Positions 1 through 8,501 of a stretch of 64,000 bases of DNA are shown here, piece by piece. The position numbers were made by a program, and so were the translations under genes. Position 1 is the stretch's first letter, and each line of letters starts with the position of its first letter. The notes beneath the pieces are model-generated. The model saw nothing but the letters and a program-made list of their open reading frames with translations, was not told the DNA's origin and ran no database searches. Source of the stretch: Shinella curvata (GTDB lineage: Bacteria; Pseudomonadota; Alphaproteobacteria; Rhizobiales; Rhizobiaceae). The DNA is taken from assembly GCF_022899935.1 (NCBI RefSeq), contig NZ_JALJCJ010000002.1, positions 496,001 through 560,000 of the forward strand. Reading direction: 5' to 3'.

Positions 1-1089
1 TATGTCTGGTTCGAGGTGCTGCTGATCTCGTCCTTCGGCCTGATCACGCTGGGGTCCGAGCCGCGCCAGATCGACGGCGCGATCAAATATGCCTTCCTCA
101 ACCTCGTCGCGACGACGCTGTTCCTCGTCACGACGGGCTATCTCTACGGTATCTTCGGCACGCTCAACATGGCCGACATCGCGGTGAAGGCGGCAGCGGG
201 CCGCGCCGAACTGCCGCTGATGACGCTGGCCACGCTGTATTTCCTCGCTTTCGGCATGAAGGCGGCGGCCTTTCCGGTGAATTTCTGGCTGCCGGCCTCC
301 TACCACACGCCGCGCGTCGTGGTGTCGGCGCTGTTTGCCGGCCTGCTCACCAAGGTCGGCATCTATGCGCTGCTGCGCACGCTGGTCATGCTGTTTCCCG
401 TCGAGCGGGAGGAACTGAGTTTCCTCATCGCGATTGTCGGTGTCGCCACCATGCTTCTCGGCGCGCTTGGCGCGCTCGGTCAGAGCGATATCCGCCGGCT
501 GCTCGGCTATGTCGTCATTTCCGGTATCGGCGTGATACTGGCGGGCCTGTCGCTGGGCAGTCCCGGCGGCATCGGCGGCGCCATATTTTATGCGCTGCAT
601 TCCATGGTGGTGATGACGGCGCTCTACATGGCAGCGGGACTGGCGGGGCGGCTGGCCGGCTCCTTCGATCTCAACCGGCTGGGCGGGCTCTATAGCCGCT
701 CGGCGCTGTTTTCCGCCCTGTCGCTGGTGCTGTTCTTCGCCGCCTCCGGACTGCCGCCCTTCTCCGGCTTCTGGCCGAAAGTGATGGTGGCGAAGGCGGC
801 GATCGATATCGGTGCCTGGTGGCTGACGGCATCGGTGTTCCTCGCCGGCTTCCTCACCACCATCGCGCTCGGCCGCGTCTTCGCGCTCGCCTATTGGCGC
901 GCGGAGGTGCGGGGGCTACCGGCGCAAAGTATTCCCGCAAGCGCGCTGCTGCCGCTCGCCGGCCTCACGGCGCTGACGGTCGTCTTCGGTCTCTTCCCGG
1001 ATGCGTTGCTGTCGCTGGTCCAGCATGCCGAGCAGAGCCTTGCCAATCCGGACGCCTATATCGGCTCCGTCTTTCCGGGAGGGAAGTGA
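1..1089 (+). CDS. mrpD: Mrp/Pha-type monovalent cation/proton antiporter subunit D (5' partial)
   Basis: The reading frame is open from base 1 (Y-V-W-F-E-V-L-L), so the true start lies upstream of the window; 362 residues are visible. It is a polytopic membrane protein of the NuoL/M/N-like proton-translocating family. The segment FPVNFWLPASYHTPRVVVSA, with Lys and His inside membrane helices, is typical of Mrp subunit D. Subunits E, F and G follow with one-base gaps or overlaps, which makes the assignment firm. In rhizobia the complex exports Na+ or K+ in exchange for protons (pha/mrp) and supports growth at high pH and ionic stress. The GTG at 16 is an internal codon, not the start. Confidence 0.93.
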   Translation, partial: YVWFEVLLISSFGLITLGSEPRQIDGAIKYAFLNLVATTLFLVTTGYLYGIFGTLNMADIAVKAAAGRAELPLMTLATLYFLAFGMKAAAFPVNFWLPASYHTPRVVVSALFAGLLTKVGIYALLRTLVMLFPVEREELSFLIAIVGVATMLLGALGALGQSDIRRLLGYVVISGIGVILAGLSLGSPGGIGGAIFYALHSMVVMTALYMAAGLAGRLAGSFDLNRLGGLYSRSALFSALSLVLFFAASGLPPFSGFWPKVMVAKAAIDIGAWWLTASVFLAGFLTTIALGRVFALAYWRAEVRGLPAQSIPASALLPLAGLTALTVVFGLFPDALLSLVQHAEQSLANPDAYIGSVFPGGK

Positions 1090-1090
1090 C

Positions 1091-1564
1091 ATGCGGCCCG
1101 CCGTCATCATCGCCGTCTTCACGCTGGTCTGGCTTGCGGTTTCCGGCAGTTTCACCATCCCCAATCTCGTGCTCGGCATCGCCGCCGCGGCGCTGTCACT
1201 TCTTCTCGTCCGGGGCCATATCCAGCCGGACGGGCGGCGGTTGCGGCCGTTGAAGGCGCTCTCGCTGCTCGCTCTTTTCCTCAGGGAACTGGCGCTTTCC
1301 GCCTGGAAGGTGGCGGTGCTGGTGGTCCGCCCGAAGATGGACCTGAAACCGGGCATCTTCGCCTTTCCGCTGACCGTCGACCGGGACTTCGAGATCACGC
1401 TGCTCGCCAATCTCATCACGCTGACGCCGGGCACGCTGTCGGTCGATGTCTCCGAGGACCGGAAGACGCTGTATGTGCATGCGCTCGATTGCTCCGACCC
1501 GGCCGGCGCGCGGCGCGATATCGCGAATGGTTTCGAGAAGAAAATCCTGGAGGCCTTCCGCTGA
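1091..1564 (+). CDS. mrpE: Na+/H+ antiporter subunit E
   Basis: A 157-residue membrane protein that starts 1 base after the mrpD stop. The first ~50 residues hold two hydrophobic helices. The second half carries the conserved subunit-E core, where '[18 protein letters not shown]' is diagnostic, followed by a cytoplasmic tail. It is part of the multi-subunit Mrp/Pha complex. The stop codon shares a base with the start of subunit F (TGATG), so translation is coupled. An upstream in-frame ATG at 1001 would overlap mrpD and is rejected. Confidence 0.93.
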   Translation: MRPAVIIAVFTLVWLAVSGSFTIPNLVLGIAAAALSLLLVRGHIQPDGRRLRPLKALSLLALFLRELALSAWKVAVLVVRPKMDLKPGIFAFPLTVDRDFEITLLANLITLTPGTLSVDVSEDRKTLYVHALDCSDPAGARRDIANGFEKKILEAFR

Positions 1565-1926
1565 TGGGCGCTCAAATGATCCTTTCCGTGGCCTGCGGCA
1601 TCGCGCTCCTGCTGATGTGCGCGGCCTTCTTCCTTGCCGCCTGGCGCGTCATCAAGGGGCCGACCCTGCCGGACCGCATCGTCGCGCTCGACACGCTCAC
1701 CGCCATCGCCATCGGCTTCATCGCCGTCATCGCCATCAGGACGGGGTTCAACCTCTATATCGACATCGCCATTGCGCTCGGTCTCGTCGGTTTCCTCGCC
1801 ACCGTCGCTTTCGCGCGGTTCGTGCTGAGCCAGGGCATGCAGCCGGGCGAGGCGGCCGCGCCGGAAGAAACGGCGGCCGATGCCAGGGCACGACGCGGCG
1901 GTGGCCATGCCAGGAGGCTGCGCTGA
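1564..1926 (+). CDS. mrpF: Cation:proton antiporter subunit F
   Basis: A 120-residue protein with three predicted membrane helices and the family motif [15 protein letters not shown] between the first and second helix. Its start overlaps the mrpE stop and its stop overlaps the mrpG start (TGATG at both junctions). The C-terminal ~25 residues after the third helix are polar, rich in Ala, Glu and Arg, and probably cytoplasmic. Subunit F is a small essential part of the Mrp/Pha antiporter. Confidence 0.92.
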   Translation: MGAQMILSVACGIALLLMCAAFFLAAWRVIKGPTLPDRIVALDTLTAIAIGFIAVIAIRTGFNLYIDIAIALGLVGFLATVAFARFVLSQGMQPGEAAAPEETAADARARRGGGHARRLR

Positions 1927-2282
1927 TGCTGGATCTCGTTCTCGCGCTTGTCGTCGGCGTCATGCTCGTCGCGGGCGGTGTCTTCACCTTTCTCGCCGCG
2001 CTCGGCATTCTGCGCCTGCCGGATGTCTATACGCGCATGCACGCGGCCTCGAAGGCCGGCACGGTCGGCTCGGGTCTCATGCTGCTGGCGGCCGGCATCC
2101 ATTCGCTCGACATCGCGATCTTCACCCGCGCGCTCGCCGGATTCGTCTTCTTCGTACTGACGGCACCGGTTGCCGCGCACCTCGTCGCGAAGGCCGCGCA
2201 TGCGGCCGGCTATCGCCTGTCACGGCTTGCCGTGATGGACGACATGCGCGCGTCCCGCAAGCACGCCGCCAAGAAGCGTTGA
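1926..2282 (+). CDS. mrpG: Monovalent cation/H+ antiporter subunit G
   Basis: A 118-residue protein with three membrane helices. The family signature [20 protein letters not shown] lies between the first and second helix, and the tail is basic (RKHAAKKR). It is the last gene of the antiporter operon. A 420-base gap follows, so transcription of the operon probably ends just after it, although no strong hairpin is visible. Confidence 0.92.
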   Translation: MLDLVLALVVGVMLVAGGVFTFLAALGILRLPDVYTRMHAASKAGTVGSGLMLLAAGIHSLDIAIFTRALAGFVFFVLTAPVAAHLVAKAAHAAGYRLSRLAVMDDMRASRKHAAKKR

Positions 2283-2704
2283 AAAACGGTTGAGATAGCC
2301 CCCCTCAGAATTTATAGTATCCTGCGCTTTCCGGTGGATTTCTTTCCTTGTCGGAAGCTCTCATGTTTCTTTTCCAAAATACTTCTGGACTTTGAAGTTT
2401 GGAATGATATTCCAAAAGAAGTAAAGCATTCGGGTTGATTTAGCTTGATTGCGTGCTTCCTGTTTAAGTTGAGCTGGATGCGCATTCGCGCTCCTTCGGT
2501 ATATGCACCGGATCCGGCTTAACTGGCGCGGTGGCGGCAATGTTCGAAAGTTATATTAACGTAAAATGCCCGTATTTCGGGATGAAGCCTGCCTGAAGAC
2601 ATCGATCTGATGCCAGTTTCCCCGATTCGGTTGCTTTGCTCGGAATTCAGTACCCTGCCGATGGAGAGAGACATCGGCTTTCGTCCATCCGACAGGAGAA
2701 AGAC
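2283..2704. other. Intergenic region upstream of mucR, AT-richer than its surroundings
   Basis: About 420 bases with no supported gene. The first half is noticeably AT-rich and contains a TTTGGAAT/ATTCCAAA palindrome. Genes for MucR/Ros regulators are known to be autorepressed through AT-rich targets, so this is the likely mucR promoter-operator region. No promoter boxes could be assigned with confidence. Confidence 0.5.
2398..2416. promoter_or_regulatory. Candidate operator: inverted repeat TTTGGAAT-N3-ATTCCAAA
   Basis: Perfect 8-base arms separated by 3 bases, with a further TTCCAAAA copy about 30 bases upstream. It lies ~290 bases before the mucR start. MucR/Ros proteins bind AT-rich, loosely conserved sites, so autoregulation is plausible but not demonstrated. 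Confidence 0.3.
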
Positions 2705-3139
2705 ATGACAGAAACCACCCTTGGCACCAGCTCCAACCTGCTGGTGGAGCTGACCGCCGATATCGTCGCCGCCTATGTCGGCAACCATGTCGTTCCGGTC
2801 GCCGAACTGCCGGGTCTCATCGCCGACGTGCATGCCGCCTTGAACAACACGACGCAGCCCTCTGCCGCCGTCGAGGCGCCTGTGGTCGCCGAGAAGCCGA
2901 AGCCACCGGTTCCGGTGAAGAAGTCGGTTCAGAACGACTACATCATCTGCCTTGAGGACGGCCAGAAGTTCAAGTCGCTGAAGCGCCACCTGATGACCCA
3001 CTACGGCATGACGCCGGAGGAGTACCGCGAGAAGTGGGACCTCCCGGCCGATTATCCGATGGTTGCTCCGGCCTATGCCGAAGCGCGCTCACGCCTGGCC
3101 AAGGAAATGGGCCTGGGCCAGCGCCGCAAGGGCAAGTAA
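2705..3139 (+). CDS. mucR: MucR/Ros family transcriptional regulator
   Basis: A 144-residue protein. The C-terminal half holds the prokaryotic zinc-finger-like fold with C82-x2-D85-x9-H95-x3-H99, in which the second Cys of the Ros finger is replaced by Asp as in many rhizobial MucR proteins. It is followed by [18 protein letters not shown], a hallmark of the family. The N-terminal half is the oligomerisation region. MucR acts as an H-NS-like silencer of exopolysaccharide, motility and cell-cycle genes. The ATG at 2705 is preceded by an AGGAG site; the upstream ATG at 2636 lacks one. A strong terminator follows. Confidence 0.93.
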   Translation: MTETTLGTSSNLLVELTADIVAAYVGNHVVPVAELPGLIADVHAALNNTTQPSAAVEAPVVAEKPKPPVPVKKSVQNDYIICLEDGQKFKSLKRHLMTHYGMTPEEYREKWDLPADYPMVAPAYAEARSRLAKEMGLGQRRKGK

Positions 3140-3156
3140 GCCCTTCGCATTACAGA

Positions 3157-3198
3157 ACGAAGAAAGGCCGGAGCGTCGCCGCTCCGGCCTTTCTTCGT
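3157..3198 (+). terminator. Intrinsic terminator of mucR
   Basis: A perfect 19-bp inverted repeat with a four-base loop (TCGC) lies 17 bases after the mucR stop. The stem contains AAAGGCCGGAGCG / CGCTCCGGCCTTT, so T-rich bases close the 3' arm. It is the strongest hairpin in the window. Confidence 0.85.
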
Positions 3199-3390
3199 TT
3201 GGGCGTTGCCCGGCACTGCAGTGGGGAAAACCGGGGTGTAGATTTGAATTAAGGAATATAAGCCTATATCGGGGATGTCGATCGCATATTTATGAATAGA
3301 TTCAATGGCTGGTTGCATCGAGCTGCTTCATTCATCCCCGCTCTTGCTCTAGGGTGTATGAATAAATTCCTATCAACGGAGTGGCCAGTC

Positions 3391-3846
3391 ATGCATCAGT
3401 TCATCGTATCCCAGAGGCGGGCGTCCCGAAATTGCCGGTCTGCGGCACCGGAAACCAAAGGTGCGGGGGGCGGGCAGGAGGGCGCTCGGCGTGCGGCGGC
3501 GGATCCTGACGGGCCGACCGTGCCGCCGGGTGTCGCCTGCCGGATCGTGCGCCAGCTCGTGCTGGAGATGACGGCCATGGCAAGCGAGCGGCCGCTGTGG
3601 CGCCGCGACGGCCGGCGCTCCACCTGCCATGTGCGCCAGATCGCCATGTATGTCTGCCATGTCATCCTGCAACTGTCCCTGTCGGATATCGGCGCGGCCT
3701 TCGGGCGTGACCGCACGACGGTCGGCCATGCCTGCAACGTGGTGGAGGACCGGCGCGACGACGCCTCGTTCGATGCCTTCGTCGCGTCGATCGAGCGTGT
3801 CGTGCTCTCGGTCTTCGGTCCCGCAGGGATCGGCAGCCATGGTTGA
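3391..3846 (+). CDS. Orphan DnaA domain IV-like DNA-binding protein
   Basis: A 151-residue protein. Residues ~60-145 resemble the C-terminal DnaA helix-turn-helix domain: CHVRQIAMYVCHVILQLSLS, then DIGAAFGRDRTTVGHA, which matches the DnaA signature around 'GRDHTTVLHA'. The AAA+ domain is absent, so it cannot be an initiator; it may bind DnaA-box-like DNA. The ATG at 3391 is chosen because GGAG lies ~10 bases upstream. The ORF opens at 3292 but without a good RBS. It overlaps the next gene by 8 bases, indicating a two-gene operon. Confidence 0.75.
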   Translation: MHQFIVSQRRASRNCRSAAPETKGAGGGQEGARRAAADPDGPTVPPGVACRIVRQLVLEMTAMASERPLWRRDGRRSTCHVRQIAMYVCHVILQLSLSDIGAAFGRDRTTVGHACNVVEDRRDDASFDAFVASIERVVLSVFGPAGIGSHG

Positions 3847-4636
3847 GGACGCGGACCGCGAACACGCCGCTGCGCTGGCGAGGTTTCTGCGCTTTCTGCT
3901 GGCCGCGGGCGATGTTTCGTTCGACGGGAAGCGGCTTCTGGCCGCGGATGGCCGGACGGAGACGGTTTCCCGCGACATCCTGGCGGATGCCGTGCGCCTC
4001 GGCCTCGTCACCCGCGCCGGAAGCCGGCTGGCGGCCAATCCGGAGGCGCGCGCCCATCTCAGGCGTCGGCTGTGCACGGCTGAAACACCCTTCGCCGCCC
4101 AGCATCGCGATCTGGCGCCGGTGGTGGTGGTGCATGACGGTACCCGGCAGACGGCGATGGCCAATCGGCTGGAATCGCCGCTTGCCGCGCTCGCCCGGCT
4201 GAAGGAGAAGACGGGCGAGGCCTGGCTGCCGGACGGCGCCATCGCCGCGGGTGAGCGCCTGCATGCGGATTTCACGCGCGGCGGCCTGCAGCCTCGGATG
4301 ACCATGTCCTGGGAACCGCGCATCGCGACCCGCCAGAAGGGCGAGGCGGGGGCGGCGCGCGAGTTGACGGACACGGCGCTTGCCGCCCGTGGACGGGTGG
4401 CGAAGGCCATAGAGGCGATCGGGCCGGAACTGTCGGGGGTCGCGCTCGATGTCTGCTGCTTCATGAAGGGGCTGGAGACGGTGGAGCGCGAGCGCCAGTG
4501 GCCCGCCCGTTCGGCAAAGCTCCTGCTGCGCGCCGCCCTCATGGCGCTGGCCCGCCACTATGCACCGCCGGTGCCGCCGTCGCGGCGGATGCATGCCTGG
4601 GGCAGCGAGGGGTTTCGTCCGGATTTGCCGCGATAG
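3839..4636 (+). CDS. DUF6456 domain-containing protein
   Basis: A 265-residue protein of unknown function that overlaps the DnaA-IV-like gene (ATGGTTGA). The C-terminal ~140 residues hold the conserved part: 'LESPLAALARLKEKTGEAWL', 'AGERLHADFTRGGLQPRMTM', and an 'LSGVALDVCCFMKGLETVE' helix. The last of these resembles DNA-binding domains in phage-type regulators and suggests a helix-turn-helix. The coupling to a DnaA-domain-IV protein recurs in rhizobia from memory and points to a shared regulatory role. Function remains unknown. Confidence 0.72.
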   Translation: MVEDADREHAAALARFLRFLLAAGDVSFDGKRLLAADGRTETVSRDILADAVRLGLVTRAGSRLAANPEARAHLRRRLCTAETPFAAQHRDLAPVVVVHDGTRQTAMANRLESPLAALARLKEKTGEAWLPDGAIAAGERLHADFTRGGLQPRMTMSWEPRIATRQKGEAGAARELTDTALAARGRVAKAIEAIGPELSGVALDVCCFMKGLETVERERQWPARSAKLLLRAALMALARHYAPPVPPSRRMHAWGSEGFRPDLPR

Positions 4637-4644
4637 CGGCGGTC

Positions 4645-4684
4645 CCATCGCGAAGGGTCCTTTGACAGGGGACCTTCGCGATGG
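4645..4684 (+). terminator. Hairpin after the DUF6456 gene, probable terminator
   Basis: CCATCGCGAAGGGTCC pairs with GGACCTTCGCGATGG (one bulged base) around a short loop, 9 bases after the stop codon. The following bases are not strongly T-rich, so efficiency is uncertain. Confidence 0.45.
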
Positions 4685-4762
4685 ATCGCGGTCAAAAATG
4701 GACTTTGAAAATGCTGTTGCCGCTGGTTTAGAAAGTGCTTGCGCTTTCTCCCGAAAACGCTG

Positions 4763-4778
4763 TTAACTTCGCGTCAAC
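4763..4778 (+). promoter_or_regulatory. CtrA-like box with one mismatch
   Basis: TTAA-N7-TCAAC, one mismatch from the CtrA consensus TTAA-N7-TTAAC. It is centred ~40 bases upstream of the Cache-sensor start at 4811, a plausible promoter position. Confidence 0.3.
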
Positions 4779-4810
4779 CATCCCGGTTTCTCCAGTATTG
4801 CAGGCTTTTC

Positions 4811-5947
4811 ATGACATTCCGGCGCAGCGCTCCCGTTGCTCTCATCCTGGCTGTCGTCATCGTCGTGGCCGGCGCCGCGCTGGTGACGAGCCGCCTGTTT
4901 TCCGGCATGACCGATGCCGTCGAAAGCGATCAGTTCCAGACCATGCAGGCGATCGTCGAAACGGCGATCCGCGATTCGGAGAACAAGGCTTTGGCGCGCG
5001 CCGAGCTGATCGCCGAACTGCCGACCGTGCGCCGGCTCTTCGCCGCCGGCGACCGGGCAGGACTGAATGCGGAACTTTCCGCCAGTTTCGCCGGCCAGAA
5101 GGCACGGCACGGCGTCGACCAGGCGCAGTTCCACACGGCCGATGCCATCTCGTTCCTGCGCCTGCACGATCCCGACAAATTCGGCGATGACCTGAGCCGC
5201 ACCCGCCCGCTCGTCGTGGCGGCCAACAAGGAGCGGGTGCCGATGAAAGGCGCCGCCGTCGCGCGCAACGGACCAGGCATCTTCGGTGTCTCACCGGTGC
5301 TGGATCCTTCCGGCAAACATATCGGGACGTTCGAATTCGGCATCGACTACGGCAGCGTGCTCGCCAATCTCAAGACCGCCTATGGCCTCGATCTCGCGCT
5401 GTTCATCGACGAGAGCATCCTCAAGGAGTACGGTCAGGGTATCGATCCCGAGCGCATGGGAGAGCAGAACCGCGTCGGCAAGTTCATCCGCATCGAGGCG
5501 ACCAACGCGCAGCTGATGGCGGAACTGGCCGGCCCCGGCGATGTCGCCGTCGTCAACGAGCCGCTGCGCTATGTGCGCGAAGCCCAGGGCCTGGCCCGCG
5601 GCGTGGTGCTCCTGCCGGTGACGAGCGGTTCCGGCACGCCGCTCGGCGTGATCGCCGCCTCCCAAGATTTCAGCGCATCGCGCGCCGCCGTCAGCCGGTT
5701 GCTGATCTGGCAGGGGGTCGTCACCCTCGTTGCCATCGTGCTGCTCGCCGCCTTCATCCTCGTCGTGCTGCGCGGCTTCCTGTTGCGGCCGCTTGCCGTG
5801 CTCGGCGAGCGGTTCGATGCGGTGGGCCATGGTGGGCCATTGGCGCCGATCGAGGGCACGGAAAGCTTCCCGACGGAAATGCAGCCGATGCTCCGGCTCT
5901 ACGAGCGCATCAGACACCGCCGCGCAGAGCCGGAAAAGGCCGCGTGA
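4811..5947 (+). CDS. Membrane-anchored double-Cache-type sensor without an output domain
   Basis: A 378-residue protein. An N-terminal membrane helix is followed by a ~280-residue periplasmic region of Cache type ('FGVSPVLDPSGKHIGTFEFG' is typical of the membrane-proximal subdomain), then a second helix and only ~45 cytoplasmic residues. No kinase, HAMP-MCP or cyclase domain follows, so it must signal through a partner. The next gene, a ligand-gated ion channel, starts 1 base after its stop, which makes the channel the obvious candidate. The ATG at 4811 is preferred over 4739 because it places the helix at the N-terminus. Confidence 0.75.
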   Translation: MTFRRSAPVALILAVVIVVAGAALVTSRLFSGMTDAVESDQFQTMQAIVETAIRDSENKALARAELIAELPTVRRLFAAGDRAGLNAELSASFAGQKARHGVDQAQFHTADAISFLRLHDPDKFGDDLSRTRPLVVAANKERVPMKGAAVARNGPGIFGVSPVLDPSGKHIGTFEFGIDYGSVLANLKTAYGLDLALFIDESILKEYGQGIDPERMGEQNRVGKFIRIEATNAQLMAELAGPGDVAVVNEPLRYVREAQGLARGVVLLPVTSGSGTPLGVIAASQDFSASRAAVSRLLIWQGVVTLVAIVLLAAFILVVLRGFLLRPLAVLGERFDAVGHGGPLAPIEGTESFPTEMQPMLRLYERIRHRRAEPEKAA

Positions 5948-5948
5948 C

Positions 5949-7028
5949 ATGGCTGCTCTCCGTTTCCTGTCCGCCGGCCTTGCGGCGCTGATCGTTCTCC
6001 TCGCCGGCCTGTGCGCTCCGGCTCTTGCCGATTCCAGCCTGCCGCGCGACGAGGGGCTGCCGATCGCCGTGCAGGCGGCGGCGACGGTGTTGTCGATCGA
6101 GAGTTTCGACGAGAATGCGGGGAAATTCCGCGCCACGGTCGATCTGCGCCTGCGCTGGAGCGATTCGCGTCTGGCGAGCGGTGATGGCGACGGCACGCCG
6201 CAGACGCTGCGCAACAGCGCCGCCGAGGCGCGCATGAAGGAAATCTGGGTTGCGCCGGTGCGTATTGCCAACCAGGCAGGCGAGGCCGAACTCTCGGAAT
6301 ACGGCCTGAAGATCTACCCGACCGGCCGGGTGGAGCTGCTGCACCGGGTGACGGCCGATTTCACCGTGAACGTCAATGTCGAGCGCTTCCCGTTCGATCG
6401 CCAGAAACTCGCCATCGAGATAGCAGCCGACGGTTTGACCACTGCGGAAATGATCCTGCGCTTCGACCAGTCGGATATCGATTTCAGCCGTCCCTCCGCC
6501 AATGCGGACCTTGGCGGCTGGACCATCGGCCTCATCGACCTCAAGAGCGCGCCGCAGCCGGGCTGGTACAACGGCACCCATGCGCGCGTCATCGCCGCAC
6601 TGGACATCGAGCGCAAGCTCGGCCTCGTCGTGGCCTCGATCTTCATTCCGCTGCTCGCCTCGCTGCTCATCCCGCAACTGGCGATCTGGCTCAACACCAT
6701 GGAGGATGGCGTTTTCCAGGTGGATACCTATGAGATGGTCAACATCATCATCGGCGGTCTCTTCGCCATCATCGCGCTGAATTTCACGGTCTACAGCAGC
6801 TACACCGTGCTCTCGGTCGGCGACAACACGGTCAACCGGCTGTTTGCGCTGAACTATATCGGGCTTGCCACGGCGCTCTTCGTCAATGTCGTCTTCTCGC
6901 GCTTCAACGTGGTGGCGCGACTGTTCGGCCCCTATGTGCAGGAACAGGCCTATACGGCGATCATGTGGGCGATCCCGACACTGATCTTCGTGCTGGCCGT
7001 GTCGTTCCTGTTCGCCGCCTATGTATAA
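5949..7028 (+). CDS. Prokaryotic pentameric ligand-gated ion channel homologue
   Basis: A 359-residue protein. It has a signal peptide (cleavage near residue 27, PALA-DSS), then a ~200-residue beta-rich extracellular domain carrying FPFDRQ, the Pro-loop motif of pentameric ligand-gated channels (no Cys-loop cysteines). Four membrane segments follow, beginning at 'GLVVASIFIPLLASLLI' and ending at the extreme C-terminus. This matches the GLIC/ELIC superfamily of bacterial nicotinic-receptor relatives. Ligand and ion selectivity cannot be read from the sequence. It is translationally coupled to the Cache protein upstream. Confidence 0.82.
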   Translation: MAALRFLSAGLAALIVLLAGLCAPALADSSLPRDEGLPIAVQAAATVLSIESFDENAGKFRATVDLRLRWSDSRLASGDGDGTPQTLRNSAAEARMKEIWVAPVRIANQAGEAELSEYGLKIYPTGRVELLHRVTADFTVNVNVERFPFDRQKLAIEIAADGLTTAEMILRFDQSDIDFSRPSANADLGGWTIGLIDLKSAPQPGWYNGTHARVIAALDIERKLGLVVASIFIPLLASLLIPQLAIWLNTMEDGVFQVDTYEMVNIIIGGLFAIIALNFTVYSSYTVLSVGDNTVNRLFALNYIGLATALFVNVVFSRFNVVARLFGPYVQEQAYTAIMWAIPTLIFVLAVSFLFAAYV

Positions 7029-7031
7029 GTC

Positions 7032-7451
7032 CTAAGCGGCGACCTTGATCGCCGCTTCCTCGCGGATGCGCTTGATCATCGAGCGCAGGCCGTTGGCGCG
7101 CTGCGAGGAAAGGTGCTCGACGAGGCCGATCGTGTTGAACGTGTCGATGGCGTCGAGTGCGGCGATCTCGGAGGCGCGCTTGCCGGAATAGATGGCAAGC
7201 ACGATGGCGACGAGGCCGCGCACGATATGGGCGTCCGAATCGCCCTCGAAGGTCATGACGGGGTCGGCACCTTCGCCAGTATGGCTGACAAGCCAGACCT
7301 GGCTGGCGCAGCCCTGCACCTTGTTGGCCGCCGTGCGCTTGTCCTCGGCGAGATCGGGCAGCGCCTTGCCGAGTTCGATGACGAAGCGGTAGCGATCCTC
7401 CCATTCTTCCAGGAAGGCGAAGTCGTCGATGATCTCTTGCAGCGTGGCCAT
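7032..7451 (-). CDS. sufE: SufE family cysteine desulfuration protein
   Basis: A 139-residue protein that matches full-length SufE. The sulfur-accepting cysteine is C48 in the motif VQGCASQVWL. SufE takes persulfide sulfur from SufS and passes it to the SufBCD scaffold for Fe-S cluster assembly. It stands apart from any suf operon here and is convergent with the ion-channel gene, with only a 3-base gap. Confidence 0.93.
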   Translation of the reverse strand: MATLQEIIDDFAFLEEWEDRYRFVIELGKALPDLAEDKRTAANKVQGCASQVWLVSHTGEGADPVMTFEGDSDAHIVRGLVAIVLAIYSGKRASEIAALDAIDTFNTIGLVEHLSSQRANGLRSMIKRIREEAAIKVAA

Positions 7452-7598
7452 GGCGGGTCTCTCGAAGTTTGCCCTGATATAGGCGAGGCGCGCACAAAAA
7501 GAAACGCCGCAGGGACTGGGTCCATACGGCGGTTGCAGGGCAACGAGTCAGGCAGGCAGTAAACTTGGCAGGCGGTAAACTTGAAACTTGGATCCGGC

Positions 7599-8027
7599 TC
7601 AGCCCTTGGTATCCGGGCGGCGGGTCGGGATGGCGATGGTGCCGGTGATGACCTCGGCGTCGGCATCGACATGGGCCGCCATCTTCGGCAGCGGCTGGTC
7701 GAGGGCTTCGCCTTCCGCCGGTTCGGCCTTGGCGACGCCGGTGCCGTCCTCGGCAAACTGGGTGTCGAGGAACTTGTAGGCGATGTGCGCGCCTTCCCGT
7801 GCCCGGTGGCCGAGCGCCACGAAGGTTTCCGTCCCCTTCTGGCAGACGTCAGGCTTTTCCAGGCACATGGCCGTTACATAATGAAGCGCTTCGGTGGCGG
7901 CGCTGAACGTATCGCCGAGCTCGACGCTCGGTCCCTTTTCCAGTTTCGCGGACGAGGCCGGATCCAGGAAGGGCAGCAGCACCAGCACAAGTGAGAACCA
8001 GAACGTTCCCTTGATCAGAAACCACAT
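7599..8027 (-). CDS. DUF5330 domain-containing protein
   Basis: A 142-residue protein with an N-terminal hydrophobic segment (WFLIKGTFWFSLVLVLLPFL) that acts as a signal or anchor. A short conserved domain with two cysteines (AMCLEKPDVC) follows, then a low-complexity Pro/Ala/Glu tail. The family is common in rhizobia and its function is unknown. It is divergent from divJ. Confidence 0.75.
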   Translation of the reverse strand: MWFLIKGTFWFSLVLVLLPFLDPASSAKLEKGPSVELGDTFSAATEALHYVTAMCLEKPDVCQKGTETFVALGHRAREGAHIAYKFLDTQFAEDGTGVAKAEPAEGEALDQPLPKMAAHVDADAEVITGTIAIPTRRPDTKG

Positions 8028-8501
8028 CGCTTGCCATCCTCATTATACGCCTTGGCTCTTGGTGGCCTTCGGCTTGATTGGTCCTTGGCGAACCGTTGAT
8101 GCGAGAATAGGGGCCGGAAGGAAATTCCCCTTTGCAGGAATCAGTCAGGTTTTGCCCAGTTTTGATTAAAATTCGAACGATCGGCAGCTTTACCGGCATT
8201 TGAGGCAGATTTTAGCGATTGCCGTTAAGGATGAAGGCGGCCCCTTGCGGCCTGAGGCGCCGGAATGCCGGGAGCCCGCTTTCGACCACCTTGCCCCAGA
8301 AGTTAATATGAACAGAAAAATGCCGCAAAATGAGGCGCTTACGCCCCGTTAACCACGCCGGACGAATGGCCGTTGGATTGCCCCGAAATGGGACTTTTGG
8401 GGCTTTTTGCCCCCCTTTCCGACCCACCCCGTTTATCCTTTCCTAAGTCGCCGGTGCGATTTTGGGCTCACAGAAAAGAACATGAACGACAGGGTTTTGC
8501 G
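8028..8501. other. Divergent intergenic region between the DUF5330 gene and divJ
   Basis: About 470 bases. It contains a GANTC site (CcrM methylation, ~8138) and several TTAA half-sites, including TTAC-N6-TTAAC near 8348, which has one base too few for a CtrA box. A 10-codon ORF (8482-8514, M-N-D-R-V-L-R-C-A-N) overlaps the proposed divJ start. The ORF containing divJ is open from 8373, so the left edge of the gene is uncertain. Confidence 0.45.

Noticed and set aside
16-1089. GTG at 16 as the start of the first gene
   Set aside because: The frame continues open to base 1 with the family sequence, so the gene begins outside the window.
8338-8354. CtrA box candidate TTAC-N6-TTAAC upstream of divJ
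   Set aside because: The spacer is one base short and the first half-site has a mismatch.
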